Source: FEB-35 sp050263095
GTDB taxonomy: Bacteria > Desulfobacterota > Deferrimicrobia > Deferrimicrobiales > Deferrimicrobiaceae
DNA: 43,869 nucleotides
NCBI GenBank assembly: GCA_050263095.1
Contig: JBLNEW010000067.1
Coordinates: 1-43,869 of the forward strand
Direction of reading: 5' to 3'
Each line of letters begins with the position of its first letter. The stretch's first letter is position 1. Both the position numbers and the translations under genes were made by a program. The notes below the pieces were generated by a model that saw only the letters and a program-made list of their open reading frames with translations, had not been told where the DNA came from and did not search any database. Shown here piece by piece: positions 1 through 8,754 of the stretch.

Positions 1-966
1 CTTCCTGAATTCCCGGATCCCGTCCTCGATCCTGCCGCAGCCGCAAAGGGTGGCGGCGAGGTTTCCCCGGGCCGCCGCCATTCCCGGGTCGACCGTTATG
101 GCGATTCTGTATTGCCCGATCGCCTCTTCGTGCCTGCCGAGTTTCTGCAATGAGACTCCGGCGTTGTAGTAGACGTCGGGCAGGCCGGGGTAGAAGGCGG
201 TCGCCTCGCGGTACAGCCGAAGCGCCTCCTCGTCCCTGCCTTGCCTGGAGTAGGCCGCCCCGACGCTTTTCAGGAATACGCCGATCATCTCTTTCTTTCC
301 CAGCGACCGCAGGTAGGGTCGCCCTTCGCCTATCCGGAACTTCCGAACGTACCAGTCGTCACCGCGCTCGCCGCCGGCGGCACCCGTCTCGATGTTGATG
401 CGGGCCCCGTTCCCTTCGTACCTCGCGAAGCAGTGCGACGGAGCGTATACCCCGAAAACAGGAGCGCCGAGCCTTTCGGCCAGGGACAGGAAAACCACGG
501 TCAGCCCGAGGCAGTTCCCCCGCTTGTTGGCCAGCACACGGTCCAGCAGGTAATTGCCCGGATCGCCCGGGGCGGGATCGTAGGCGAACTTCTCCTCGTC
601 GTAGACGACCCGGTTCATCGCGGCGATCGTACTTCCGGGATCCGCGGACACGGCGTTCCCGATCGACGCGGAAACCCGCTTCGCTATGCGGTCCAGCTCC
701 TTCTCCACCATCGCGCCTTCGGCCTTGCGGCATTCAAGGTCAAGCGCCGCGCGCGCGGATACCAGGAACAGCGCTCCCGAAAGCGAAACCTCCCGGTCGG
801 GAAGGGAAGAAATTCCGCGGATCGTCTCGTCCGCCAGCCGATTGCCCGAAGAAACATCCTCGCGGCAACGGCCGGCGCCCATGACATCCAGGGGCTGCGC
901 AAGGAATATCCCCGAAGCGATAATAACGGCAGCCGCGAGGGCCAGATGTCCGTTCCGAGCCGGCAA
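1..966 (-). CDS. SirB1/transglutaminase-like protein with C-terminal TPRs (partial)
   Basis: The reading frame runs off the left edge, so only the first 322 codons are present. I start it at the TTG at 966: an in-frame stop lies just upstream and a GGAGG-like site sits about 12 bases before it. An N-terminal hydrophobic stretch (residues about 8-23) suggests export or anchoring. Residues about 110-200 look like a SirB1/transglutaminase-type papain-fold domain, with candidate Cys152 (KRGNCLGL), His178 (APSHCF) and Glu193 (NIET). From about residue 225 there are at least two TPR repeats, with typical GRHEEAIGQYRIAI and VDPGMAAARGNLA helices, and these continue out of the window. Papain-fold plus TPR proteins occur widely in proteobacteria and usually have no assigned substrate. 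It could be a peptidase or a non-catalytic scaffold. The domain call is firm; the function is unknown. Confidence 0.8.
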   Translation of the reverse strand, partial: MPARNGHLALAAAVIIASGIFLAQPLDVMGAGRCREDVSSGNRLADETIRGISSLPDREVSLSGALFLVSARAALDLECRKAEGAMVEKELDRIAKRVSASIGNAVSADPGSTIAAMNRVVYDEEKFAYDPAPGDPGNYLLDRVLANKRGNCLGLTVVFLSLAERLGAPVFGVYAPSHCFARYEGNGARINIETGAAGGERGDDWYVRKFRIGEGRPYLRSLGKKEMIGVFLKSVGAAYSRQGRDEEALRLYREATAFYPGLPDVYYNAGVSLQKLGRHEEAIGQYRIAITVDPGMAAARGNLAATLCGCGRIEDGIREFRK

Positions 967-1013
967 CCGGGATTTTCCCTCCGTCCCCGGCGTCCGCGCG
1001 GGGTGTACTAATC

Positions 1014-1042
1014 AGGATAAACTACATATTGTGTATCTTCAA
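1014..1042 (-). promoter_or_regulatory. Candidate sigma-70 promoter of the transglutaminase/TPR gene
   Basis: On the minus strand TTGAAG (1042-1037) and TATCCT (1019-1014) are separated by 17 bases. Transcription would start near 1008, leaving a leader of about 40 bases before the TTG start. The hexamers are only moderate matches. Confidence 0.4.
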
Positions 1043-1069
1043 GAAAATCATTATCGATAACTAATTTTC
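1043..1069. promoter_or_regulatory. AT-rich palindrome, Fur-box-like
   Basis: A 27-base imperfect palindrome is centred on TTATCGATAA, with GAAAAT and ATTTTC at its ends. It abuts the -35 element of the promoter to its left. Read on the plus strand, GAAAATCATTATC matches 12 of 13 positions of the right part of the classical Fur box, and about 14 of 19 over the whole box. Regulation by Fur or a related repressor is inference. Confidence 0.4.
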
Positions 1070-1110
1070 GCAGTGTTATCAGCATCATGTCGGTATCCGC
1101 ACAGTGAAAA

Positions 1111-1155
1111 GCCGGCCTCGCGGGGCTAAATCCGCCCCGCGAGCCGGCTCTTTTT
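1111..1155 (-). terminator. Strong stem-loop terminator after the cus operon
   Basis: GCCGGC-CTCGCGGGGC (1111-1126) pairs with GCCCCGCGAGCCGGC (1134-1148), giving a stem of about 15 bp with one bulge. It is flanked by AAAA on the left and CTTTTT on the right, so it could work in both directions. It lies about 30 bases beyond the last gene of the minus-strand metal operon. Confidence 0.75.
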
Positions 1156-1182
1156 CGTGGTTATCTTTTTCACGGGTTTGCG

Positions 1183-1503
1183 TTACGGCCCGGAGTCCAA
1201 CTCTTCGCGGAACTCGAGACCACCGGATTCCTGCGTGGGAACATCGTCGGATACGCCGCTCTGAGCCTCGGACAGGTCTTCTCCCATCGGAATGGTGCCG
1301 GTTTCAACCGGCCCTTCGTACTGCCAGGAGCCGGTGGATACCGAATCGGGCGGACCCTTCCCGATGTCGGAGGAGCTACTCTCCTCTTCGCTCGACATGT
1401 CCGACCGGGAAGATTCCCCGTACCACCCGGCCGATGCCGTATCCGTGGAAAAGACGAGGAACAACGCCGCAAACAGCAATGCAAGAACAGACATCTGCTT
1501 CAT
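1183..1503 (-). CDS. Small secreted acidic protein with GSWQY...ETG motif
   Basis: 106 residues. A clear signal peptide (MKQMSVLALLFAALFLVFST, cleavage near TASA-GW) is followed by an acidic, Ser/Glu-rich, Cys-free mature chain. The ATG at 1503 has GGAGGT eight bases upstream. I do not recognise a named family. The second half, from GSWQYEGPVETGTIP through SDDVPTQESGGLEF, aligns with the protein at 11795-12049 (GTWEYQEALETGRLP, then SDEKLPTVDAGGVTY), so the two are paralogues. It is the last gene before a strong terminator and about 155 bases after the His/Met-rich protein, so it is probably read with the metal-efflux operon. A role in periplasmic metal handling or envelope stress is inference only. 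Confidence 0.75.
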   Translation of the reverse strand: MKQMSVLALLFAALFLVFSTDTASAGWYGESSRSDMSSEEESSSSDIGKGPPDSVSTGSWQYEGPVETGTIPMGEDLSEAQSGVSDDVPTQESGGLEFREELDSGP

Positions 1504-1659
1504 ATATCCACCTCCGATTAATCCTGTTGCACTGCCGGCGCACTGCGCCGCTTTCGGATTAGATGAGCCGCATGTCGGAGGGTTCCCGCCGGAGGTAAAA
1601 ATCCACGGCAAATAAATGGACCTTTCTGAATAATACATTGGCCTGTGCTCAAGCTCCGC

Positions 1660-2184
1660 CTACTTCACCGCGTATGAAAACGTAGCGGAGCCCTTCTTCC
1701 CGGCGGACTCGATCGAGACCTTGAACGTGTATTTTCCCGGCGTGGGCAGATTCACGTCGGCGCCGAAATGCCCTTCCATCGCCATGAAGGACGATTTCTC
1801 CTCCTTCTTGTCCGGAGCGACGACCGTTATCGATCCCTTCCCTTCCGTGACCGGCTTCTTCGACTTCGGATCGGTCAAACCGAAGGCCATGTGATGGCTC
1901 TTCATCATCCCCTCCATCTTCATCCCCGAAGCCTTGGCCTTATCGATGTGCGCCTTCATGTCCATCAGGCGGGCTTCCCCCTGCCACGGCCCGACCTTGC
2001 CGCTGAAGACCTTGTCGCCCATCTTCATCATGCCGCCGTGGCTTTCCTTCGCGCCTTCCGTCTTCATGCCGTGCATCCCCCCGTGCCCCTTCTCGGCCGC
2101 CGCCGCAATCCCCGGCAACGCAAGCAGTGCGACCGCCAGCAGGCATACCGCAAGCCTCTCCATCCCCGCATTCGGATTTCTCAT
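1660..2184 (-). CDS. His/Met-rich periplasmic protein of the cus operon (YtkA/FixH-like fold)
   Basis: 174 residues. A signal peptide ends near IAAAAEKG. The mature chain begins with a His/Met-rich stretch (GHGGMHGMK, ESHGGMMKMGD) and has further Met/His clusters (SGMKMEGMMKSHHMAF). The C-terminal half (from about LTDPKSKKPV to TFKVSIESAGKKGSATFSYAVK) reads as a small beta-sandwich of the YtkA/FixH kind. Such His/Met-rich domains commonly bind Cu(I) or Ag(I) in the periplasm. It starts 56 bases after the RND pump gene ends, on the same strand. It could act as a metallochaperone that hands metal to the pump, like CusF, although the fold appears different. The metal-binding composition is seen; the chaperone role is inferred. 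Confidence 0.75.
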   Translation of the reverse strand: MRNPNAGMERLAVCLLAVALLALPGIAAAAEKGHGGMHGMKTEGAKESHGGMMKMGDKVFSGKVGPWQGEARLMDMKAHIDKAKASGMKMEGMMKSHHMAFGLTDPKSKKPVTEGKGSITVVAPDKKEEKSSFMAMEGHFGADVNLPTPGKYTFKVSIESAGKKGSATFSYAVK

Positions 2185-2239
2185 ATCCTCGTCCCTCCTG
2201 TTGTTCGGTTGTTTCGGCGACCGTCCATTCCCGGGTTCC

Positions 2240-5200
2240 TCACCCCTCCGTCGGCAGGATATTCAGCTTGAGCTCCCGCGCCTTCCAGAGCTTGTAGACC
2301 GCCGGGTACACGAGGAGCTCCAGGATGAACGATGTGACCAGGCCTCCGAGCATGGGCGCGGCTATCCGTTTCATGACATCCGCTCCGGCCGAAGTGGACC
2401 ACATGATGGGCAACAGCCCCATGAATGCCGCTGCGACGACCATGAACTTCGGGCGAACGCGCTTGACGGCCCCATGGACTATGGACTCGTCCAGCTCGGC
2501 GACGTTCCGCAGGAGCCCCTTCCTCTTCGCATCGTCATGGGAAAGGTCCAGGAACAGGAGCATGAAGACCCCCGTCTCGGCGTCCAGTCCCAGGAGCGCG
2601 ATCATCCCCACCCAGGCGGCGATCGACACGTTGTAGTCGAGCACGTAGAAGAGCCAGATGGCGCCGATGGCCGAAAAGGGAACCGCGAGCATGACGACCG
2701 AGGCCTTGAAGGCGCTCCGGGTGTTCATGTAGAGGAGCACGAAGATCAGGGCCAGGGTCAGCGGCACTACGAATTTAAGCCGTTCGCGCACCCGCAGCAT
2801 GTTCTCGTACTGGCCGCTCCACTGGAGCACGTAGCCGGTCTTGAGCGCGACGTTCTTCTCGACGGCCGTCTTGGCCTCCTCCACGTAGCCTCCCACGTCC
2901 CGGTCGGCGATATCCACGTACACGTACCCGGCCAGGAACCCGTTCTCGTCCCGGAGCATTGAGGGGCCTTGTACAAGCTTGATGTCCGCCAGCTGGGCAA
3001 GCGGAACCTGTGCCCCCATCGGGTTGGGCACGGGAACCAGGACCCGGCCCAGGCGGTCGACGTCCTCCCGGAGCTCCCGCGGGTAGCGCACGTTCACGGG
3101 ATAGCGCTCCCGGCCCTCGACGGTCGTCGTGATGTTCTCGCCCCCGATGGCGGTCATGATCACGTCCTGGACACGCTCGATCGTCAGCCCGTAACGGGCC
3201 ATCTGGTCGCGCTTCGGCTCGAAGTCCACGAAGTAGCCGCCCGTGACGCGCTCGGCGAATACGCTGCGCGTCCCCCGGATGGGCCTGATCACCTGTTCCA
3301 GGCGCTCCCCGATCCGCTGGATCTCCCCGAGGTCGCTCCCGTAGATCTTTATACCGACTGGCGTGCGCACGCCGGTCGTCAGCATGTCGATCCTTGCCTT
3401 GATGGGCATGGTCCACGCGTTGGTGACCCCGGGGAACCGCACGGCGTCGTCCATCCTGGCAACCAGCTCGTCCCAGGAGATGCGGTCGGGCCAGATGGGC
3501 CGGAATAGCGGCTTGAGGAAATCGGGAGCCCAGGAGGAGTACCAGCGCTTCTTCCCGCTCCATCGGCTCTCGGGCTTCAAGACCACCGTGGTCTCCATCA
3601 TCGAGAATGGCGCGGGGTCGGTGGAGGTGTCGGCGCGCCCCGCCTTGCCGAAGACCCGCTCCACTTCGGGAAAGCTCTTCAAGGCCCTGTCCTGCCGCTC
3701 CATCAGGTCCTGGGCCTGGGCCACCGAGAGCCCCGGGAGGGTCGTCGGCATATAGAGAATGGTTCCCTCGTTCAAGGGCGGCATGAACTCGCTTCCGAGC
3801 CTCATGTAGATGGGGATGCTTAAGGCGAACAGGCCGACGGCAACCGCGATAACGGCCTTCGGGCGGCGCAGCACGAACCGGCAGGCCGGTTCGTATACCT
3901 TGAGGATCGCAAGCGATATCGGGTGCTTCTCCTCGGCATGGTACGTGCCCACGAATGCGCGAGTGGCAAGCCTTGCCAGGAATTTCGGCCGGAAGGTGAA
4001 CGGGTCGATCCGCGCGAACATCATGCGGGTGGCCGGATTCAGGGTGACCGCCAGGATCGCCGCCAGCGCCATGGCCAGGTTCTTGGAGTAGGCAAGGGGC
4101 TTGAACAGCCTCCCTTCCTGGTCAACAAGCGCGAAGACCGGCAGGAACGCAACTGCGATGACAAGGAGCGAGAAGAAGACGGATGGGCCCACCTCTTTCA
4201 GCGCCGCCAGCCGCACCTGGTGGAAGTCCCCTTGCCGGCCTTCGGCCTGCCATTGGTGGATCTTGTTGTAGGCGTTCTCAACCTCGATGATCGCCCCGTC
4301 CACCAGCACGCCGATCGAGATCGCGATGCCGGCCAGGCTCATGATGTTGACCGTTACACCCATGTAGTAAAGGGGGATGAAAGAGAGGAGCACGGACACC
4401 GGGATCGTGATTATCGCCACGAGCGCCGACGGCACGTGCCAAAGGAAAATCAGTATCACGAGGGACACGATGAGCATTTCCAATACAAGCTCGTGCTTGA
4501 GGGTGCCGATCGCCCGGTGGATGAGGTCCGAGCGGTCGTAAGTGGTGACGAATTCCACGCCCTTGGGGAGTGAAGGGGCAAGCTCCTTCATCTTCCCCTT
4601 CACCCGCTCGATCACGTTCAGGGCGTTCTCCCCGTGGCGCATGACCACGATCCCGCCCACGTGATCACCGATTCCGTCCAGGTCCGAGATGCCGCGGCGG
4701 ATCTCCGGGCCCAGGGACACCCGGGCGACGTCCCTGAGGAGAACGGGAACGCCCCCGGGACCGGTTTTCACCACGACCTTTTCGATGTCTTCCGGTTTTT
4801 TCGCGTAGCCCCGGCCCCGGACCATGAACTCCGCGCCGGCGAACTCGATCAACCGGCCGCCGACCTCGTTGTTGGACATGCGGATTGCTTCGGTCACCAT
4901 GTCGAGCGGAATTCCGTAGGCCGCGAGCCGGTTCGGGTCGACCGTCACCTGGTACTGTTTCTGGAACCCTCCGATGGAGGCCACCTCGGCGACGCCGGGG
5001 ACGGACTGGATGGCGTAGCGCAGCGTCCAGTCCTGGTACGACCGGAGCTGATCCAGGGAATGGGTTCCCGACCTGTCCACCAGGGCGTACTGGAAGACCC
5101 ACCCGACGCCCGTGGCATCGGGACCTAGCTCGGTCTGAACCCCCTTCGGAAGGCGTGCCTGGATCTTGGACAGGTACTCGAGCACCCGGGAGCGCGCCCA

Positions 5201-5557
5201 GTAGATATCCGTGCCGTCCTGGAAGATCACGTAGACGTAGGAGAAGCCGAAGTCCGAGAATCCCCGGATCGCCTTGACTTTCGGAGCTCCCAGCAGCGCC
5301 GTCACGATCGGGTAGGTGACCTGGTCCTCGATGATGTCGGGGGACCGGTCCCACTTCGAGTACACGATCACCTGGGTGTCCGAAAGATCGGGGAGCGCGT
5401 CGAGCCGGATCTCCTTGAGCGTGTACACGGCGAGCACGCAGGCCGCCACCACGGCCAGCAGCGTCAGGTAGCGGTTTACCGCGCAAAACCCGATGACCCG
5501 CTGGATGAATGTTTCTTTCCCATGGTCGCCGGATGCTCCGGCGCCGTGAAGGTTCAT
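2240..5557 (-). CDS. cusA: CusA/SilA-type heavy-metal RND efflux pump
   Basis: 1105 residues, slightly longer than the usual 1040-1050. This is the inner-membrane, proton-driven subunit of a three-part exporter that expels metal across the envelope. N-terminal TM1 lies near residues 29-46, followed by two large periplasmic loops. The TM4 motif VLVDGAIIEVEN (417-428) carries the acidic proton-relay residues. Near the C-terminus, GMIALLGLDAETGVFMLL resembles the AAEFGVVML region of CusA/SilA rather than the FGVAVLNGIVMVSY of CzcA, which argues for monovalent Cu/Ag. The porter region has the GSEFMPPLNEGT motif. Its ATG overlaps the end of the membrane-fusion gene by four bases (ATGA), so the two are translationally coupled. 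Specificity is inferred from these motifs and from the Met/His-rich neighbours. Confidence 0.93.
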   Translation of the reverse strand: MNLHGAGASGDHGKETFIQRVIGFCAVNRYLTLLAVVAACVLAVYTLKEIRLDALPDLSDTQVIVYSKWDRSPDIIEDQVTYPIVTALLGAPKVKAIRGFSDFGFSYVYVIFQDGTDIYWARSRVLEYLSKIQARLPKGVQTELGPDATGVGWVFQYALVDRSGTHSLDQLRSYQDWTLRYAIQSVPGVAEVASIGGFQKQYQVTVDPNRLAAYGIPLDMVTEAIRMSNNEVGGRLIEFAGAEFMVRGRGYAKKPEDIEKVVVKTGPGGVPVLLRDVARVSLGPEIRRGISDLDGIGDHVGGIVVMRHGENALNVIERVKGKMKELAPSLPKGVEFVTTYDRSDLIHRAIGTLKHELVLEMLIVSLVILIFLWHVPSALVAIITIPVSVLLSFIPLYYMGVTVNIMSLAGIAISIGVLVDGAIIEVENAYNKIHQWQAEGRQGDFHQVRLAALKEVGPSVFFSLLVIAVAFLPVFALVDQEGRLFKPLAYSKNLAMALAAILAVTLNPATRMMFARIDPFTFRPKFLARLATRAFVGTYHAEEKHPISLAILKVYEPACRFVLRRPKAVIAVAVGLFALSIPIYMRLGSEFMPPLNEGTILYMPTTLPGLSVAQAQDLMERQDRALKSFPEVERVFGKAGRADTSTDPAPFSMMETTVVLKPESRWSGKKRWYSSWAPDFLKPLFRPIWPDRISWDELVARMDDAVRFPGVTNAWTMPIKARIDMLTTGVRTPVGIKIYGSDLGEIQRIGERLEQVIRPIRGTRSVFAERVTGGYFVDFEPKRDQMARYGLTIERVQDVIMTAIGGENITTTVEGRERYPVNVRYPRELREDVDRLGRVLVPVPNPMGAQVPLAQLADIKLVQGPSMLRDENGFLAGYVYVDIADRDVGGYVEEAKTAVEKNVALKTGYVLQWSGQYENMLRVRERLKFVVPLTLALIFVLLYMNTRSAFKASVVMLAVPFSAIGAIWLFYVLDYNVSIAAWVGMIALLGLDAETGVFMLLFLDLSHDDAKRKGLLRNVAELDESIVHGAVKRVRPKFMVVAAAFMGLLPIMWSTSAGADVMKRIAAPMLGGLVTSFILELLVYPAVYKLWKARELKLNILPTEG

Positions 5558-7101
5558 CGCCCGTCCCCGTGGCCGGCATGGTCCTGGGACGGCGGCTTGC
5601 CCTGCGTGGCCGGCGGAGACGATCCGCCTCGTGTCATTCCGGCGAGGGCGGCCTTAAGCCTCGATTCGGAGTCCAGGAGGAAGTTCGCCCGAACGGCGAC
5701 CCGCTCGCCCTCCTTGATGCCGGACAGGACCTGCGCCTTCCCATCGCCTCGTACGCCCACCTGAACCTCCCGGGGCTCGAGACTGCCTCCTCCCAGGTCC
5801 ACGAAGACGATCTGCCGCAGACCAGTCTCCATGATGGCCGAATCGGGTATCACCACGCCGGTCGCGGAGCCCAGCTCCAGGAAAACGTCGGCGTACATCT
5901 GGGGCTTCAGGCGGAGCCCCGGATTCGGAAACTCGAAGCGCACCTTGAGCGTGCGGCTTTCGAGCGAGAGCGTGGGATAGACGTAGGCGACCCTTCCCTT
6001 CAACAGGGGGCCGGATTCGTATGCGGGGGCGAGGGACGCCTGCTGCCCCGGGCGCACTGCCCGCGCCTCGTACTCGTAGAGGTCCGCATCGATCCAGACC
6101 CGGGAAAGGTCGGTGACGGTGAAAAGTTCCATGCCGGGCATGACCCTCGTCCCCTCGAAGACCTCCTTGACCGTAACGTAGCCCGATGCCGGAGAGTTGA
6201 GCGTCACCGTGCGCCGGGGCTCCCTGGTCCTCTCCAGCTCGGCGAGGAACCCTTGCGGCACGTCGAAGAGCTCGAGCCGCCGCCTGGACGACTGGACGAG
6301 TTCCGCCGCCATCATCCGCTCCTCGCGGTATGGGTTCTCCTTCATCCGGTTCTGCATCTCGAGAGCGAGCAGGTACTCCCGCTGGCCGGCCACCAGGTCG
6401 GGAGAATATATCTCAAGGAGCGGCTGGCCCTTCGCCACCGCCTGCCCGGTGAAATTGACGTGAAGCTTTTCGATCCACCCCTCGATCTTGGTCTGCACGC
6501 GCCGCACGCGCGTCTCGTCGGGTACGACGATCCCCACAGCCCTCACCGAGCGGCTGATCTTTTCGCGCACCGCGGGGGACGTTTGGACTCCGGACAGGCG
6601 CAGGCTCTCGGCGCCCACCTTGATCGTCGAATACCCCGGGACTGCGCCGCCTCCGTTCCCCGCCTCATCCTCGTATACCGGAACGTAGTCCATGCCCATC
6701 TCGTCCTTGGCCGGGACGGGCGAAGTGACCCCCGGATTCATGGGGTTCCGATAGAAAAGGACCTTCCGCTCGCCCTTCCCGGCGGGCACCTTGTCGGCGG
6801 CGCTCCCGGCCGTCGCCGCCGGGCCTGCATCCTCGATCCTGGTGAGAGTCATGCCGCATATGGGGCAATTCCCGGGCTTGTCGGAGATTATGAAGGGGTG
6901 CATTCCGCAGGTGTATTTAGCCTGCCCTTGCGCGGCCTTCGGGGCGTCGTCCGCCGGGTGGGGGTGGAGCAGGTTATGGAAGGCGGGCACCTTGAAATAG
7001 GCCAGGACCCCGGCTCCGATCACGGCAAACGCTGCGACGGCGGCGACCGCAACCAGCCGCTTCTTTTTCGACGTCCCGTCCTGCCTCTTCTCGTCGGTCA
7101 T
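5554..7101 (-). CDS. cusB: CusB-like periplasmic adaptor with two metal-binding domains
   Basis: 515 residues. This is a membrane-fusion protein linking the RND pump to the outer-membrane channel. An N-terminal anchor lies at about residues 15-36. Two heavy-metal-binding (YHS-like) modules follow: YTCGMHPFIISDKPGNCPIC near 63-82, continuing as GMTL, and a second, Cys-free module (FYRNPMNPGVTSPV with EMGMDYVPVYED). Both are typical of CusB/CzcB-like adaptors of Cu/Ag systems. The barrel-sandwich and beta-barrel domains occupy the rest (EGWIEKLHVNFTGQAVAKGQ, LSRVWIDADLYEYEA, FVDLGGGSLEPREVQVG). It overlaps cusC upstream by four bases and cusA downstream by four bases, so the three are coupled. 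Metal may be captured by the N-terminal modules before transfer to the pump; this is family knowledge, not shown here. Confidence 0.92.
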   Translation of the reverse strand: MTDEKRQDGTSKKKRLVAVAAVAAFAVIGAGVLAYFKVPAFHNLLHPHPADDAPKAAQGQAKYTCGMHPFIISDKPGNCPICGMTLTRIEDAGPAATAGSAADKVPAGKGERKVLFYRNPMNPGVTSPVPAKDEMGMDYVPVYEDEAGNGGGAVPGYSTIKVGAESLRLSGVQTSPAVREKISRSVRAVGIVVPDETRVRRVQTKIEGWIEKLHVNFTGQAVAKGQPLLEIYSPDLVAGQREYLLALEMQNRMKENPYREERMMAAELVQSSRRRLELFDVPQGFLAELERTREPRRTVTLNSPASGYVTVKEVFEGTRVMPGMELFTVTDLSRVWIDADLYEYEARAVRPGQQASLAPAYESGPLLKGRVAYVYPTLSLESRTLKVRFEFPNPGLRLKPQMYADVFLELGSATGVVIPDSAIMETGLRQIVFVDLGGGSLEPREVQVGVRGDGKAQVLSGIKEGERVAVRANFLLDSESRLKAALAGMTRGGSSPPATQGKPPSQDHAGHGDGR

Positions 7102-8426
7102 CGGTCGCCTCCAGGCAGCTCTCTTCCGACCGCTGCTTCAAGCTTTGCCTTCTCCATATGCAGCTCTCCCACCATTGCCGGATACTCCTTGCGGAAAGTG
7201 AGGACGGCCATGACCGCGTCCATCAGCATCGGAAAATCGATCTTCCCTACCCGGTAGGCCTCCATGTTCGCTTCAAGCGCCTGTTCGGCCTGGGGAACGA
7301 GGGTCGTTCGGTACAATGCGGCCACCGATGCGCGGTTTTCCATGGATGACAGCGTGGCCCCGATGATGTTTGAAGTCTCCAGGTCCAGGTTTTCCAGCTC
7401 GCGCGCGGCCATGTCCCTTTCCGCCTTCATCTCCCGGATGCCGGGCTCTATCTTCTCGTTTTTCCAGATGGGTAATGTCATGGACAGCATCCCCGTGAAC
7501 ATATCGGGGCGCCTCGTGCCGTCTTGCATGGAATCCCGCTGCATGTAGGAAAAGGAGAGCTCGAAATCAGGCCGATACTCGTGCTCGGCGTGCAGCACGC
7601 CCACCTCCCCCTTCCTTACCTTCGCCTGGAGGGACTTGCGGGCGGACCTGCTCTCTTCGTACATCGCCATCAGCTTCCCCTCGGTGTAGGGGATCGCGAA
7701 CTCCTTGAGCTCTTCGAGGGGCGGAACGGCTTCCACGGGGGGGAGGGCGGCCAATGTGTTCAGCCGGACAGAGAGGACCCGCTCCCGGTTCTCCAGCATC
7801 AGCAGCATCTCCCGCATCTTCCCGAACTCCAGCTGGCCGCGGAGAACGTCGGCCTGGCCTGCCTTGCCGACCGCATACATTTCACGAGTTACTTCGACGA
7901 TGTCGCGCAGGACATCCCGCGTGCGGCGCACCGTTTCGACCTGTTTCCGGACGGAAAAGAGCTCCGCATAAGCCATCTTGATCTCGGCCCTGAGCATGTT
8001 CCGCATCTCCTCGAGGTCGTGCCCGGTCTGCTCCTTCTCGAGCATCCCTATTCGGGTCAGGTGCCCTCGCTTCCCCGGGTAGGGAAACATCTGCGAGATG
8101 CCGATCTCCTTGCCGGTCATGTCCTCCTCGCGGAAGGACCACGTGCGAACCGGCACGTTGGTGACCGCGACCCACCCCTTCGGGTTGTCGAGGGCGCCGG
8201 CGCGGATGGCGGCGTTTTCCCTCATCCTGATCCGCTCCTGCATGGCGGAAAGAGATGGATTTTTCGATAAGGCCGAGTCGACGTAATACGATACGGGGCG
8301 AGGCGCCTCCTGCGCCGCGGCGGGACCCGCGGGGAGCAGGAAAACCAGGAACAGCAGGAAGATCCCATCCCGAAGCACGGAAGCGCCGTTTCTTTCGCCT
8401 GTCATTTTATCGGTTCCATTCCTCAA
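7098..8426 (-). CDS. cusC: CusC/TolC-type outer-membrane efflux protein
   Basis: 442 residues. A signal peptide (GIFLLFLVFLLPAGPAAAQE) precedes two copies of the long-helix outer-membrane efflux repeat, including SALSKNPSLSAMQERIRMRENA and the later EQALEANMEAYRVGKIDFPMLMD helix typical of the family. There is no lipobox Cys after the signal peptide, so it is probably not lipidated, unlike E. coli CusC. Its stop overlaps the adaptor start (ATGA), and it sits 31 bases after a small membrane-protein gene. It forms the outer-membrane exit duct for the CusBA pump. An alternative start at the Met of MTGERNG is possible. Confidence 0.9.
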   Translation of the reverse strand: MRNGTDKMTGERNGASVLRDGIFLLFLVFLLPAGPAAAQEAPRPVSYYVDSALSKNPSLSAMQERIRMRENAAIRAGALDNPKGWVAVTNVPVRTWSFREEDMTGKEIGISQMFPYPGKRGHLTRIGMLEKEQTGHDLEEMRNMLRAEIKMAYAELFSVRKQVETVRRTRDVLRDIVEVTREMYAVGKAGQADVLRGQLEFGKMREMLLMLENRERVLSVRLNTLAALPPVEAVPPLEELKEFAIPYTEGKLMAMYEESRSARKSLQAKVRKGEVGVLHAEHEYRPDFELSFSYMQRDSMQDGTRRPDMFTGMLSMTLPIWKNEKIEPGIREMKAERDMAARELENLDLETSNIIGATLSSMENRASVAALYRTTLVPQAEQALEANMEAYRVGKIDFPMLMDAVMAVLTFRKEYPAMVGELHMEKAKLEAAVGRELPGGDR

Positions 8427-8457
8427 GTATTGCCGTGCCTCGTGCCGGGTTCATGCC

Positions 8458-8754
8458 CTATTCTGAAATAATCGTAACGACTCGGAAATCTTTATTTTTT
8501 TCCGTATCATGTTGCCCTGCCGCCCTTCCGCGCTCTTCAGGCCGTGATGTTGCGTGCCCCGCATGCGCATCATGAGGGCCGGACGAAACGGTTTCTTTTT
8601 TCATGTGCTTCTCCTCCGTGTGCTTCTCCCCATGCATCGGCATCATGTGAAAATGTCCCGTCGCGAGCCATACGACGATCCCTCCCACGACCATCGCCCC
8701 CATTATAGCGAGCATGACCGCCTCGCCGATGTTCCCGCGCGATCGTTTCGTCAT
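8458..8754 (-). CDS. Small His/Met-rich single-pass membrane protein
   Basis: 98 residues. The ATG at 8754 overlaps the TGA of the preceding gene (ATGA) and has GGAGGTGGG upstream. A TM segment (AVMLAIMGAMVVGGIVVWLATG, about residues 12-33) is followed at once by HFHMMPMHGEKHTEEKHMKKE and later HDAHAGHAT, so the mature tail is rich in His and Met. This composition suits periplasmic Cu/Ag binding. I do not recognise the family with confidence; it resembles DUF2933-type short proteins seen next to copper genes only in general design. It lies directly upstream of cusC and is co-transcribed. Confidence 0.75.
   Translation of the reverse strand: MTKRSRGNIGEAVMLAIMGAMVVGGIVVWLATGHFHMMPMHGEKHTEEKHMKKETVSSGPHDAHAGHATSRPEERGRAAGQHDTEKNKDFRVVTIISE

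Noticed and set aside
1934..2962. Long plus-strand open frame over the cusA gene
   Set aside because: Antisense shadow of a GC-rich gene; low-complexity His/Arg/Asp composition, no ribosome site, while the minus strand encodes a clear RND pump.
5509..7257. 582-codon plus-strand open frame
   Set aside because: Antisense to the cusB adaptor, whose domains and overlaps are unmistakable.
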